Below are positions 8,621 to 16,771 of a stretch of DNA of 64,000 nucleotides, one piece after another. Numbering within the stretch: the stretch's first letter is position 1; every line of letters starts with the position of its first letter. The notes below the pieces were generated by a model. That model was not told the DNA's origin. It searched no databases and was given only the letters and a program-made list of their open reading frames with translations. This stretch comes from DATFVA01 sp963771705 (GTDB lineage Bacteria; Bacteroidota; Ignavibacteria; Ignavibacteriales; Ignavibacteriaceae), in NCBI GenBank assembly GCA_963771705.1, contig CAVYUP010000006.1, forward strand, positions 62,001-126,000, given 5' to 3'. The translations under genes and the position numbers were made by a program.

Positions 8621-8812
8621 TTGGTTGGTATCACAGTAGGCGAAAACGAATCAATAGATAAAGCGTTAAGAAGGTTCAAAAAGAAATACGAAAGATCCGG
8701 AGTATTGAAAGAGTTCAAAAAGAGAACCTTTTTTGTTAAACCTTCTATTAAGAAAAGAATGGAACGTCTCAAAGCTGAAAGACGTGCCCACAGATCAGAT
8801 TCAAATAATTAA
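8621..8812 (+). CDS. rpsU: 30S ribosomal protein bS21
   Basis: A 63-residue basic protein with the bS21 pattern: ITVGENESIDKALRRFKKK, then a GVLKEFKKR helix and a C-terminal KRMERLKAERRA tail rich in Arg and Lys. bS21 is a small-subunit protein near the anti-Shine-Dalgarno end of 16S rRNA and aids initiation. The start is a TTG at 8621 preceded by an AGGTG-type ribosome binding site 7-8 bp upstream; no ATG or GTG fits as well. A strong terminator follows directly. Confidence 0.95.
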   Translation: MVGITVGENESIDKALRRFKKKYERSGVLKEFKKRTFFVKPSIKKRMERLKAERRAHRSDSNN

Positions 8813-8820
8813 TGCAGTAA

Positions 8821-8857
8821 AGGCTGTCCCGTTTTGTTACCGGACAGCCTTTTTTTA
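8821..8857 (+). terminator. Rho-independent terminator after rpsU
   Basis: AGGCTGTCC (8821-8829) pairs with GGACAGCCT (8842-8850), a perfect 9-bp stem with a 12-base loop, followed by seven T residues. It ends the rpsU transcript before the convergent gene at 8894. Confidence 0.9.
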
Positions 8858-8893
8858 TGTCCGTTCCAGATCCGTCTTCAGATTTTCCTGATC

Positions 8894-9763
8894 CTACTTC
8901 AGTTGAATCTTAGGCTCCTGTTCCCTCTTCTCTTCTTCTTTCCTGAGGTAATACTTTTCAAAGTGACTGGTTATTAGTTTAAAGGCATCATCAACGTTTT
9001 CGCAGAACGAAAAAATATTCAAATCAGAAGGACTTATAACCGCGTTTGCAACAAGTCCGTCGAAGTTGATTATGCTTTTCCAGTACTTTTCATCGTAAAC
9101 AATTAAAAGCATCTTCTTTTTGATCTTATCTGTCTGGATCAGAGTAAGTATTTCAAAGAATTCGTCCATCGTACCAAAACCTCCCGGAAAGACGATCAGT
9201 GCTTTTGCCAGATAAGCGAACCAGAACTTTCTCATAAAGAAGTAATGAAATTCGAATCTGAGGTCTGGACTAACATATTTATTCACGAATTGTTCGAACG
9301 GGATGCTGATATTAAGCCCTAACGAATATCCACCCGCCAGTTTAGCACCCTTGTTTGCGGCCTCCATAATGCCGGGACCTCCGCCTGTACAGATAATAAA
9401 ACGGTTGCCTGAAGTATCAAGGTTGAGAGACCACTCCGTTAACCTTTTAGACAGCTCAACCGCATCTTCATAGTACTTCGACATTTTCACCATATGCTGA
9501 GCATTTCTAAGCGCTACAGCAAGCTTTTCATTAGTGGTATCTTTGGGATCAATTGTTTTGAACTTGTTCAGCGCGGCGGTTGATTTCTTTTTAGACATTA
9601 ACCTGGCCGACCCGAAAAATACGATGGTATCAACTATCTTATGTTTCCTGAACTTTGTTTTTGGTTCAAGGAATTCAGAAAGGATGCGAAGTATCCTTGC
9701 ATCAGATGAATTGAGAAAATCAAGATTTTCATAGGCTTTCAGTACTGGTTTGGATTTTGCCAT
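8894..9763 (-). CDS. LOG-family (TIGR00730) nucleotide phosphoribohydrolase-like protein
   Basis: A 289-residue Rossmann-fold protein with both signatures of the LOG family: GGGPGIME at 127-134 and PGGFGTMDE at 193-201, the latter providing the nucleotide-monophosphate site and catalytic Glu. Family members, often mis-annotated as lysine decarboxylases, split cytokinin-type or purine nucleoside 5'-monophosphates to base and ribose 5-phosphate. The N-terminal extension of about 45 residues and the polar C-terminal tail are longer than in plant LOG, as in the larger bacterial type. It is a single gene, divergent from dacB. Confidence 0.85.
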   Translation of the reverse strand: MAKSKPVLKAYENLDFLNSSDARILRILSEFLEPKTKFRKHKIVDTIVFFGSARLMSKKKSTAALNKFKTIDPKDTTNEKLAVALRNAQHMVKMSKYYEDAVELSKRLTEWSLNLDTSGNRFIICTGGGPGIMEAANKGAKLAGGYSLGLNISIPFEQFVNKYVSPDLRFEFHYFFMRKFWFAYLAKALIVFPGGFGTMDEFFEILTLIQTDKIKKKMLLIVYDEKYWKSIINFDGLVANAVISPSDLNIFSFCENVDDAFKLITSHFEKYYLRKEEEKREQEPKIQLK

Positions 9764-9950
9764 ATTCTCCTTAATAATATTTTGATGGTGTAGCTTGTTT
9801 GCCTTTTAATTAATTTTAATTTAATCCATTTTTGCATTTAAAATATAAGGACAAAATTAAAAATACATTAATTCGGCTATTTGATCATAAAATAATATTA
9901 CCTGTTAATTAAACAAATTCAGATTCAGTAAGCTTTATATAAGGATGGGC

Positions 9951-11198
9951 ATGCTCAAGCGTACGATTTTTGTTCTCTTGCTTTTTGTTTCCACGGCGTT
10001 TTCTTCATCCAAAGATGAAATTGCCTCAAGAATACATCACATACTATCAAAACTTCCTTCATCAACTCATGCTGCGGTGCTTGTTTTTAACCCGCTAACT
10101 CAGGATACAATTTTTTCTTTGAATGCTGCACAGTCTATGATCCCTGCATCGAATACGAAATTGTTTACAACAGCAACGGCTCTCTCTGAGCTTGGGGGCG
10201 ACTTTGAACTTAAGACTTCACTGCTCACGGATGATATGAATCTAAATGACGGCGTAATAAACGGGAACCTTTATATCAAAGGTTACGGAAACTCCATGTT
10301 CTCGCAGGAAGATCTTGAAGATTGTGTGAGTGAATTAAAACATAAAGGCATTAAGAAGGTAACCGGAAAAGTTATCGGCGATGATAGTTATTTTGATGAT
10401 GTTTATACCCGTGATGACTGGATAAGGGATGAGGTGGCTAACGTTAAACTGCCGCCTATTTCAGCACTTGTATTAGACAGAAACAGGCAGGTTACATACA
10501 GAAAAAGAGGCAGGCACACAAGACGATATCTTATTAATGTTAAGAACCCTCCCCTGAATGCCGCGGAAAGCCTCAGAAGCGAATTATTAAAACAGGGTAT
10601 AGACGTTAATTCGAAGGCCGTGGTGGGGGTTACTCCTGACGACGCGGCTGAAATAACAAATTCAGTAATTACACTCAGAAACCTGATTCAGGCCATAAAC
10701 AAGCATAGCGATAATTTCCTTGCTGAATGTTTATTTAAGACGGTTGGTGCGGAAATAAGCGGCAAGCAGGGAAACGCATTTTTTTCCACCCAGGCAATTT
10801 TATCCTTCATAAAGGACAACGGTATTTTTTCCGAAGGCTCATCTGTAGTGGATGGTTCAGGAATTTCGCGATTTGACCAGATTACTGTAGGAGCGCTGGC
10901 TGGAGTGCTGGAGAAAATGTACTTCGACCTTGCACATTATGATGATTTTTATAATTCACTCAGCATAGCAGGCGTCGATGGAACGCTGAGACATCGTATG
11001 AGAGGTACCCATGCTGAAAATAATTTCCACGGAAAAACAGGCACACTCAACGGAGTTTCTTCATTATCCGGATATGTTACCACTGAAGCGGGAGATGATC
11101 TTATTGTGAGTATAATTTTCGAGTTTGACAGAAAGGGGGCCAGGTTCCACAGGGATCTGCAGGATGATATCGTAACTCTGCTGGCTGACTGGAAATAA
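9951..11198 (+). CDS. dacB: D-alanyl-D-alanine carboxypeptidase/endopeptidase (PBP4 type)
   Basis: A peptidase S13 family protein of 415 residues. It has a signal peptide (hydrophobic run to about residue 18), the active-site SNTK (SxxK; Ser67 by this start), the SDN triad element in KHSDNFLAE, and the HGKTGTLNG KTG box near the C-terminus. It acts in the periplasm, trimming or cleaving D-Ala-containing peptidoglycan cross-links. ATG 9951 is chosen because AAGGA lies 5 bp upstream; ATG 9945 overlaps that site. It is alone on its strand and ends in a shared hairpin region facing secG. Confidence 0.93.
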   Translation: MLKRTIFVLLLFVSTAFSSSKDEIASRIHHILSKLPSSTHAAVLVFNPLTQDTIFSLNAAQSMIPASNTKLFTTATALSELGGDFELKTSLLTDDMNLNDGVINGNLYIKGYGNSMFSQEDLEDCVSELKHKGIKKVTGKVIGDDSYFDDVYTRDDWIRDEVANVKLPPISALVLDRNRQVTYRKRGRHTRRYLINVKNPPLNAAESLRSELLKQGIDVNSKAVVGVTPDDAAEITNSVITLRNLIQAINKHSDNFLAECLFKTVGAEISGKQGNAFFSTQAILSFIKDNGIFSEGSSVVDGSGISRFDQITVGALAGVLEKMYFDLAHYDDFYNSLSIAGVDGTLRHRMRGTHAENNFHGKTGTLNGVSSLSGYVTTEAGDDLIVSIIFEFDRKGARFHRDLQDDIVTLLADWK

Positions 11199-11297
11199 AA
11201 AAGGCTGACTTAAAGAAAGAGATAACCAGGTTCGAAATTATTCTGAAATAAATTCAGGAGAAAAGTCCGAATATCACTTTTTAAGACAGCCTTTTTA
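11197..11297. terminator. Long-range stem between dacB and secG, probable bidirectional terminator
   Basis: A-rich GGCTGACTTAAA (11203-11214) is complementary, with one A-A mismatch, to TTTAAGACAGCC (11280-11291); the flanking A and T runs extend the pairing to about 16 bp. The loop of about 65 bases contains a smaller hairpin, CTGAA-ATAAA-TTCAG. T tracts at both outer ends would allow termination of dacB on plus and secG on minus. Confidence 0.5.
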
Positions 11298-11311
11298 TGA
11301 ATCCTCTTAAA

Positions 11312-11680
11312 TTACTTATTCTGAGGAGTCTGATTTCCTTGAGTAGGAACGTTAGGCGTCTGCTGTGGAGGCAGACTGGGAGACTGAGGAACGTTCTGCT
11401 GTCCTGTCTTCTGAATTATACTTTCGCGCTGGTCTGATGTTGACTGACCAGGCAGGAAGAATAAGTTAATTATAATAGTAAGTACAGCAAGAGAACCTCC
11501 AAGCCACCAGGAAGCTTTACTCAGAAAGTCAGCCGTTCTCCTTGTCCCAAACATCGTACCCATACCGCCTGCACCGCCGAATGTACCGGCAAGACCGCCG
11601 CCTTTGCTCGACTGCAGAAGAACAATAATGATTAGTAATATTGCTACTACTGTTGTTATAACTATCAATGTTGCATACAT
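11312..11680 (-). CDS. secG: Preprotein translocase subunit SecG
   Basis: A 122-residue protein with two transmembrane helices (about 3-21 and 53-72) and the SecG hallmark between them: LLQSSKGGGLAGTFGGAGG then MFGTRRTADFL. SecG assists SecYE in protein export across the inner membrane. The C-terminal tail is rich in Gln, Pro and Asn and lies in the periplasm. The start is the ATG at 11680 with AGGAG 8 bp upstream; a longer frame starting at 11731 is an artefact of reading through the tRNA 3' half. It lies 18 bp behind the tRNA and is probably co-transcribed with it. Confidence 0.93.
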   Translation of the reverse strand: MYATLIVITTVVAILLIIIVLLQSSKGGGLAGTFGGAGGMGTMFGTRRTADFLSKASWWLGGSLAVLTIIINLFFLPGQSTSDQRESIIQKTGQQNVPQSPSLPPQQTPNVPTQGNQTPQNK

Positions 11681-11698
11681 AATTCTAACTCCTGTAAT

Positions 11699-11775
11699 TG
11701 GTAGCGGGGGAGGGATTCGAACCCCCGACACGTGGATTATGATTCCACTGCTCTAACCGACTGAGCTACCCCGCC
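11699..11775 (-). tRNA. tRNA-Met (anticodon CAT)
   Basis: A 77-base cloverleaf: acceptor GGCGGGG pairs with CCCCGCT (G-U at the first pair); D arm GCTC...GAGC; anticodon stem GTGGA/TCCAC with loop ATCATAA, anticodon CAT; T arm GGGGG/CCCTC with loop TTCGAAT; CCA is encoded. The first pair and anticodon stem do not fit initiator tRNA, so this is elongator Met. A lysidine-modified Ile2 tRNA also carries CAT and cannot be excluded. Confidence 0.93.
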
Positions 11776-11999
11776 ATACTTCATATTTTAGCCTGTAAAT
11801 ATAGAAATTAATAGATTTCTTTCAAAATAATAATAGGTCAGAAAAAGGTAATTTAGTTTAAAATATCATTACCGCTTTTATAGACAGGTTATTGCCTGAT
11901 GATCTGGAGAGGTAAAATTTGTGAAAATAAAATAATAGTCTCCATTGCTCCCAATAAATCGGAAAAAAATAAATCACCCTTCAGGGCTGGTATTAATCT

Positions 12000-12842
12000 T
12001 TAATGGAACTTACTCAGGACATTCTGCTGATATTCATCGTGGAAGATGCCCTCTCCCGTATCATTATAGCTTTTTATAGGAAGATTCATATCCTGCAGTC
12101 TCTGTTTCGTACTCGCGATCCTATCGATCGGATCAGGATGAGTTGACAAAAAAGTAGCGATTGCATTGGAGTTCGAACTAATTAGTCCATCATCCCTCAT
12201 TTTCTCAAAGAAGAACATCACGCTGCCCGGATAAAACCTGGTATCGTTAAGATATTTAACCGAATATTCGTCAGCCTGGTCCTCGTCTGCCCTGCTGTTA
12301 GCCAGAAAACCTAGACCTACAAACAGGTTGGCTGCGATTTCTTCAATCTGAGATGGATTTTGACCAAGGACAATATTTAAGAGTATAGAAACTCCATAAT
12401 AAGCAGTCATTCTTTGTGTAGCATGTCTCAGTTCAGCGTGCGCTATTTCGTGTCCCAGCACGCCGGCAAGTGCAGCTGAAGAAGTCAGGTATTTAATCAA
12501 CCCGCTGTAAACATAGATATATCCTCCGGGCAGAGCGAAAGCATTAAGAGTTGAATCATCATCGATGATATCCATCTGGTAGTTAAAGACATCTTTATGC
12601 TCAATCTGAGGTGAGGCAAGTATCTGGTTAAAAATCTGAGATACAATGTAACTCTTAATTGAAGGATCGCCGTGAAAGATGGGATATTGCTGCGGATCAC
12701 TCTGTATCTGCGCGTTCAATTGCTGGCCAAGCTGCACATCATCCTGAAGAGAGAATATGTTTATACCTGTATCGCAGGAATTAATTACGGGCAGAACAGT
12801 CAGAAGCAGAACTAATAAACTTCTGGTAAGAATTATTTTCAT
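12000..12842 (-). CDS. M48 family metalloprotease, lipoprotein
   Basis: A 280-residue protease. The N-terminal signal ends in a lipobox with Cys23 (VINSC), placing it as a lipoprotein in the periplasm. The zinc motif is HEIAH (His131, Glu132, His135) with the third ligand in the downstream SRADEDQADEYSV segment. This is the BepA/LoiP-like soluble M48 type, which degrades or chaperones misassembled outer-membrane proteins. It is the last gene after obgE on this strand, 66 bp away. Confidence 0.88.
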   Translation of the reverse strand: MKIILTRSLLVLLLTVLPVINSCDTGINIFSLQDDVQLGQQLNAQIQSDPQQYPIFHGDPSIKSYIVSQIFNQILASPQIEHKDVFNYQMDIIDDDSTLNAFALPGGYIYVYSGLIKYLTSSAALAGVLGHEIAHAELRHATQRMTAYYGVSILLNIVLGQNPSQIEEIAANLFVGLGFLANSRADEDQADEYSVKYLNDTRFYPGSVMFFFEKMRDDGLISSNSNAIATFLSTHPDPIDRIASTKQRLQDMNLPIKSYNDTGEGIFHDEYQQNVLSKFH

Positions 12843-12908
12843 TTATTCTCCTTCAATTCTTATGATGCGTAATATATGAACACACGAATTCAGGGAAGGT
12901 AACGGAAA

Positions 12909-13913
12909 TCAATCTTCCTGATTTTTTTCATTTTGAATCATTTCCCATGTAAGATCAAGAAACTTATCAATTCCCGATCCTGTTGCAGCAGAAATTATAT
13001 GAATCTTAGTATCAAGCTTCTTAAGCCTTTTCTTTAAAAGCTTACTTATCTCAGATTCTTCAACAAGGTCTGATTTGGAAAGTACAAGCAGCGCAGGTTT
13101 CTGAGCCAGTTTCCTGCTATAGCTCTTCAACTCATTTTGAAGGACCTTATAATCCTCCTCGTAGTTTTCCGAAATAATATCAATAAGATAGACAAGAACT
13201 TTGGTTCTTTCAATGTGCCGAAGGAATTTCAACCCCAGTCCTTTTCCCTCGTGGGCGCCTTCAATAATTCCCGGAATGTCGGCTACTGTAAAACTCTGGT
13301 AGTCTTTGTATTTCACAATTCCAAGATTCGGCTCAAGAGTAGTAAAAGGATAATCGGCTATTTTAGGACGCGCCGCTGATATTGATGAAATTAAAGTTGA
13401 CTTGCCTGCATTAGGAAACCCCACCAGTCCCACATCCGCGATAAGCTTCAGCTCGAGAACAATCCTCTTTTCCTCCCCTGGTTTTCCAGGTTCAGCATAT
13501 CTGGGAGCCTGGTTGGTTGGTGTTGCAAAGTTGCTGTTTCCCTTTCCGCCTTTCCCCCCTTTTACAGCAACAACGCGCTTGCCGTCTTCATCCAGATCAA
13601 AGAGAACCTTTTGCGTCTCCGCGTCTTTTACGACTGTACCTACGGGCACTTTTATTATAACATCCTTCCCGTTTTTACCGTCCTTACGGGAATTAGCACC
13701 GGGATCGCCGTCTCCGGCTTTATATATTTTCTTATACCTGAAATCGAGCAGCGTAAACAAATTGTGGTGTGCTTCAAGAATTACACTCCCGCCCGCTCCT
13801 CCGTTCCCCCCTGAAGGTCCGCCTTTAGGTACATACTTTTCCCTGCGGAAGGTTACTGCTCCGTCTCCCCCGCTCCCCGCACTTATACTTATTTCTGCAA
13901 AGTCAATAAACAT
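12909..13913 (-). CDS. obgE: GTPase Obg
   Basis: A 334-residue Obg GTPase. The glycine-rich Obg domain covers about residues 1-157 (SGGDGAVTFRREKYVPKGGP), followed by the G domain: G1 GFPNAGKST, switch I TT in FTTLEPNLG, G3 DIPGIIEGAHEGKGLG and G4 SKSD. There is no long C-terminal OCT extension. Obg acts in 50S ribosome assembly and stress signalling. It starts 3 bp after the stop of the 556-residue acidic protein, so it is in an operon with it. Confidence 0.95.
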   Translation of the reverse strand: MFIDFAEISISAGSGGDGAVTFRREKYVPKGGPSGGNGGAGGSVILEAHHNLFTLLDFRYKKIYKAGDGDPGANSRKDGKNGKDVIIKVPVGTVVKDAETQKVLFDLDEDGKRVVAVKGGKGGKGNSNFATPTNQAPRYAEPGKPGEEKRIVLELKLIADVGLVGFPNAGKSTLISSISAARPKIADYPFTTLEPNLGIVKYKDYQSFTVADIPGIIEGAHEGKGLGLKFLRHIERTKVLVYLIDIISENYEEDYKVLQNELKSYSRKLAQKPALLVLSKSDLVEESEISKLLKKRLKKLDTKIHIISAATGSGIDKFLDLTWEMIQNEKNQED

Positions 13914-13916
13914 TTA

Positions 13917-15587
13917 TTAGTCCTGGTTAAAAAAATTGCTTACAGCATTGGTAAGAATAACGGCATCTCTTGAATAAGGACTAACCTTATACGAAAAGAA
14001 AACTGCTTTAAGAATTTCTGTTGCTTCATCGTAGTTTGCCGAATCAGAAATCTTTTCCATCGTATTTACGAAATCTTCCTCGTCTTCATTAAAAACGTTC
14101 GATACTATTTTCTCCATTTCCTTATCCGACAGGAAACTTAGTATATCTTTATTTTTTCGTTCCGGAGCAGGTACAACCGGCAGTTCAGGCTCTTCTTCAG
14201 AACCCTCATCGTTGTCTATAGACAGTTCCTCTTCTTCAATTATCAGCTCATCAGAAGTTGATTCATTCTCATCGGTCATTATATTCTGTTCAGGCTTAAC
14301 TGTATCTTCTAAATCATTTGACGATGTTTCGGCCTGTTTCTCTTCAGGAAGTTTCTCTTCAGGAAGTTCCTCTTCTTCTTCAGAGGATTCATCTTCATCC
14401 AGCTCAGTAAAGGTCAGGTCATCTTCGGAACTGAGGTTGTCAAGCTGCTGTTCAAGTTCCTCAAGCGATTTCAGTTCAGACTTATACTTCGTAAGAAAAT
14501 CTTCATCGCCGGTAGCTATATTATTATTTTCAGATACTTCCTCATCTGCTTCACTGGTCTGAAGCGCTGATGTCTCTTCTCCGGTTTCCTGCTCAACCGA
14601 AGGATTTTCATCCGGGATTTTCTCCTCAGCGCCCGGTTCTTCTTCAACTTCCGGTTCAGCTGATGAACCAGCTTCTGAAACTCTATCCTTCGCAGCGTCT
14701 TCGTCTTTTACGATTTCTCTCTCAGGAACTGTATCTTCCGGGGTTTTTCGAATTTCTTCTTTTTCCTCTGAAGCTTCCGCCGCAGTCTCTCCCTTAATGT
14801 CCCCCTCTTTTTCTACCGGCGGCGCTTTAACAGGCTCTTTTGAATACAGTATCCTTCTTATATCATCAATCTCATATTTTCTTTTATCTTCGGCGGGTAT
14901 AGAACGTCTTAGCTTAAAGAGAGGCTCCATTAGATCTTTTTCTTTAAGGAATAATTCTACGGTCTGGGTATGAATGCGGGTCTTATTAACACCGCCCTCA
15001 TTGAAGAAGTCGCCTATCGATACCAGTGCATTGTCGATAAGATCACGGGTATGCTCGCTGAACATCTGGCGGTCGATCTTGCCCAGTATTAGTCCGAATT
15101 CAGTTTCACTTAGTGAGAGTATTCTTCTTTTTGAAAAGTACCCGTAGAAAACATTCTTCACATAATCATAATAATAAACATAATCGAGCATCATCTTAAT
15201 CTCATTAACGTTCCTCGTCTTATCCTCATCGAATATCAGTTTCCCCAGGGTCCAGTTGGGTCTTACCAGGTAATTGATATTAAACGTTACCGCATGCGTA
15301 ACAAGGGTTCTGACATCTTCAAACGCGAGACGTTTGTTCTTTTTAATTTCTTCACTGATAAGATTAAAATAGCGGGATATCTCGCTGCCGGAATAATCGA
15401 AAGAAGAATTCTGGAGTAGTTTTTTTCGGTCCTCATAAATGAGATAATCGAGGTGAGCCGATATATATAATAATATTGCAGGGTGAATTTCAGCGGAGGA
15501 GAGCCTCTCAAAGGGAAAAAATGAACCTAATTTATTAACCCGGTTTAATGTAAAATCGATTATAAACTTAATTTCTTTTTCGAACAT
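13917..15587 (-). CDS. Acidic protein of unknown function
   Basis: A 556-residue protein with no recognised domain. Residues 1-250 are folded and helical with many aromatic and basic residues. Residues about 255-480 are a low-complexity linker dominated by Glu, Asp and Ser, with the pentamer EEKLP given twice in a row. The last 70 residues (ILSFLSDKEMEKIVSNVF onward) look like a second small helical domain. No signal peptide or membrane segment is seen, so it should be cytosolic. It sits directly upstream of obgE (3-bp gap) and downstream of the sdh terminator. The two-domain architecture joined by an acidic linker suggests a scaffold or adaptor, which is speculative. Confidence 0.6.
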   Translation of the reverse strand: MFEKEIKFIIDFTLNRVNKLGSFFPFERLSSAEIHPAILLYISAHLDYLIYEDRKKLLQNSSFDYSGSEISRYFNLISEEIKKNKRLAFEDVRTLVTHAVTFNINYLVRPNWTLGKLIFDEDKTRNVNEIKMMLDYVYYYDYVKNVFYGYFSKRRILSLSETEFGLILGKIDRQMFSEHTRDLIDNALVSIGDFFNEGGVNKTRIHTQTVELFLKEKDLMEPLFKLRRSIPAEDKRKYEIDDIRRILYSKEPVKAPPVEKEGDIKGETAAEASEEKEEIRKTPEDTVPEREIVKDEDAAKDRVSEAGSSAEPEVEEEPGAEEKIPDENPSVEQETGEETSALQTSEADEEVSENNNIATGDEDFLTKYKSELKSLEELEQQLDNLSSEDDLTFTELDEDESSEEEEELPEEKLPEEKQAETSSNDLEDTVKPEQNIMTDENESTSDELIIEEEELSIDNDEGSEEEPELPVVPAPERKNKDILSFLSDKEMEKIVSNVFNEDEEDFVNTMEKISDSANYDEATEILKAVFFSYKVSPYSRDAVILTNAVSNFFNQD

Positions 15588-15619
15588 TCTGCCCTACTCT
15601 TATTTATTTCTTGTTAGAA

Positions 15620-15656
15620 AATATAAAAAATCCCGATTAAAATGTTAACCGGGATT
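15620..15656 (-). terminator. Terminator of the sdh operon
   Basis: On the minus strand AATCCCG and CGGGATT form a stem, continued by TTAA/TTAA around one mismatch, with a CATT-type loop. Six T residues follow (15624-15629). It lies between the 15703-15969 gene and the 556-residue gene. Confidence 0.75.
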
Positions 15657-15702
15657 ATTAAATGGATTATCGGATTCCGGATTCGGCGGATTTTGCGGAT
15701 CA

Positions 15703-15969
15703 TCAGCCAGCAGGACTTTCTCCCTTCCGCGGGATCATAAGGGAATCGGATCTAACAGGATGAGTTACTTTATTCTTAATGGTAAACTCGTAATTAAGAT
15801 CGGCTGTAAGACTATCAATCTGCCTGATCGTATAGAGTGTATGTATATCGGTTTCCGATACAAACTCAATATCACGGGTGCTTCTGCCCTCCATTGTTCT
15901 GAAGAAGAGGACATATATAACCAGAGACAGAACAAATATCAGCAGTATCACTCCAACAGCTTTTCTCAC
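15703..15969 (-). CDS. Small single-pass membrane protein, unknown
   Basis: An 88-residue protein with one N-terminal transmembrane helix (about residues 5-23, VGVILLIFVLSLVIYVLFF) and a short soluble tail containing a repeated theme of Asp-rich turns. It follows sdhB by 40 bp and precedes the terminator, so it belongs to the sdh transcript. Past its TGA stop a different frame reads on as a proline/asparagine-rich tail (ADDPQNPPNPESDNPFNNPG) to a TAA at 15645-15647. Removing one G from the GGG near 15725 would join the two, so the true protein may be about 20 residues longer. Confidence 0.55.
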   Translation of the reverse strand: MRKAVGVILLIFVLSLVIYVLFFRTMEGRSTRDIEFVSETDIHTLYTIRQIDSLTADLNYEFTIKNKVTHPVRSDSLMIPRKGESPAG

Positions 15970-16009
15970 GGCTCCGGTACCTATAATTAGTTACCAAACA
16001 AGGTGCGAA

Positions 16010-16771
16010 TTATTTTTCTTTTTTGCAAGAAGCTCTGTAATATTCCCGCCTGAGCTGTGCTATGGTATCCATTGATATCTCTTTGGGACATTCAGCAGAG
16101 CAGGCTTCGGTATTTGTACAGGATCCGAATCCTTCTATCTCCATCTGTCTTACCATTGCCAGCACTCTCTTCTCCCTCTCAGGTTGTCCCTGCGGGAGTC
16201 GTGCAAAATGCGAAACCTTAGCCGCAACAAACAGCATTGCCGAAGCATTCTTGCAGGCCGCAACGCAGGCTCCGCAGCCGATACACTGAGCGGCATCGAA
16301 AGCTGATTCCTGTTCGTCCTTGGGAATAGGGATAGCATTAGCATCGGGCGCCCCTCCGGTATTTACGGAAATAAAACCTCCCGCCATTACGATCCTGTCG
16401 AATGCTGATCTGTCAACCACAAGATCCTTAATAACAGGGAACGCCTTTGCGCGCCAGGGCTCAACTGTAATAGTATCGCCGTCCTTAAATCTTCTCATAT
16501 GAAGCTGGCAGGTAGCAATTCCCTCCTGGGGTCCATGTGGTCTTCCATTTATAAACATAGAGCAGCTTCCGCATATTCCTTCACGACAGTCGTGATCGAA
16601 GGCAACAGGTTCCTCACCTTTCTTCACCAGGCTCTCATTTAATACATCCATCATTTCGAGGAAAGACATGTCAGGAGAAATATCCTGCACTTCATAACTA
16701 ACTAATTGTCCTTTGGCACCGCGATTTTTCTGACGCCATATTTTCAGGTGTAAATTCATTCCTTTTCCCAT
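16010..16771 (-). CDS. sdhB: Succinate dehydrogenase/fumarate reductase iron-sulfur subunit
   Basis: A 253-residue subunit. The N-terminal [2Fe-2S] domain has CREGICGSC and a further Cys; the C-terminal ferredoxin domain has CIGCGACVAAC and CTNTEACSAECP for the [4Fe-4S] and [3Fe-4S] clusters. It passes electrons from the FAD of SdhA to the membrane subunit. The ATG overlaps the sdhA stop by one base (TAATG), so the two are tightly coupled. The sequence style fits the B/E-type enzyme with a single large cytochrome b subunit. Confidence 0.95.
   Translation of the reverse strand: MGKGMNLHLKIWRQKNRGAKGQLVSYEVQDISPDMSFLEMMDVLNESLVKKGEEPVAFDHDCREGICGSCSMFINGRPHGPQEGIATCQLHMRRFKDGDTITVEPWRAKAFPVIKDLVVDRSAFDRIVMAGGFISVNTGGAPDANAIPIPKDEQESAFDAAQCIGCGACVAACKNASAMLFVAAKVSHFARLPQGQPEREKRVLAMVRQMEIEGFGSCTNTEACSAECPKEISMDTIAQLRREYYRASCKKEK

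Noticed and set aside
11681..11731. N-terminal extension of SecG reading MSGVRIPPPLPI
   Set aside because: It translates the 3' half of the tRNA gene; a good ribosome binding site precedes the inner ATG at 11680.
13402..13920. Plus-strand frame over obgE
   Set aside because: Proline-rich reading of the glycine-rich Obg domain on the other strand.
14212..14562. Serine-rich plus-strand frame
   Set aside because: It is the reverse reading of the Glu/Asp-rich linker of the acidic protein, which gives Ser codons by complement.
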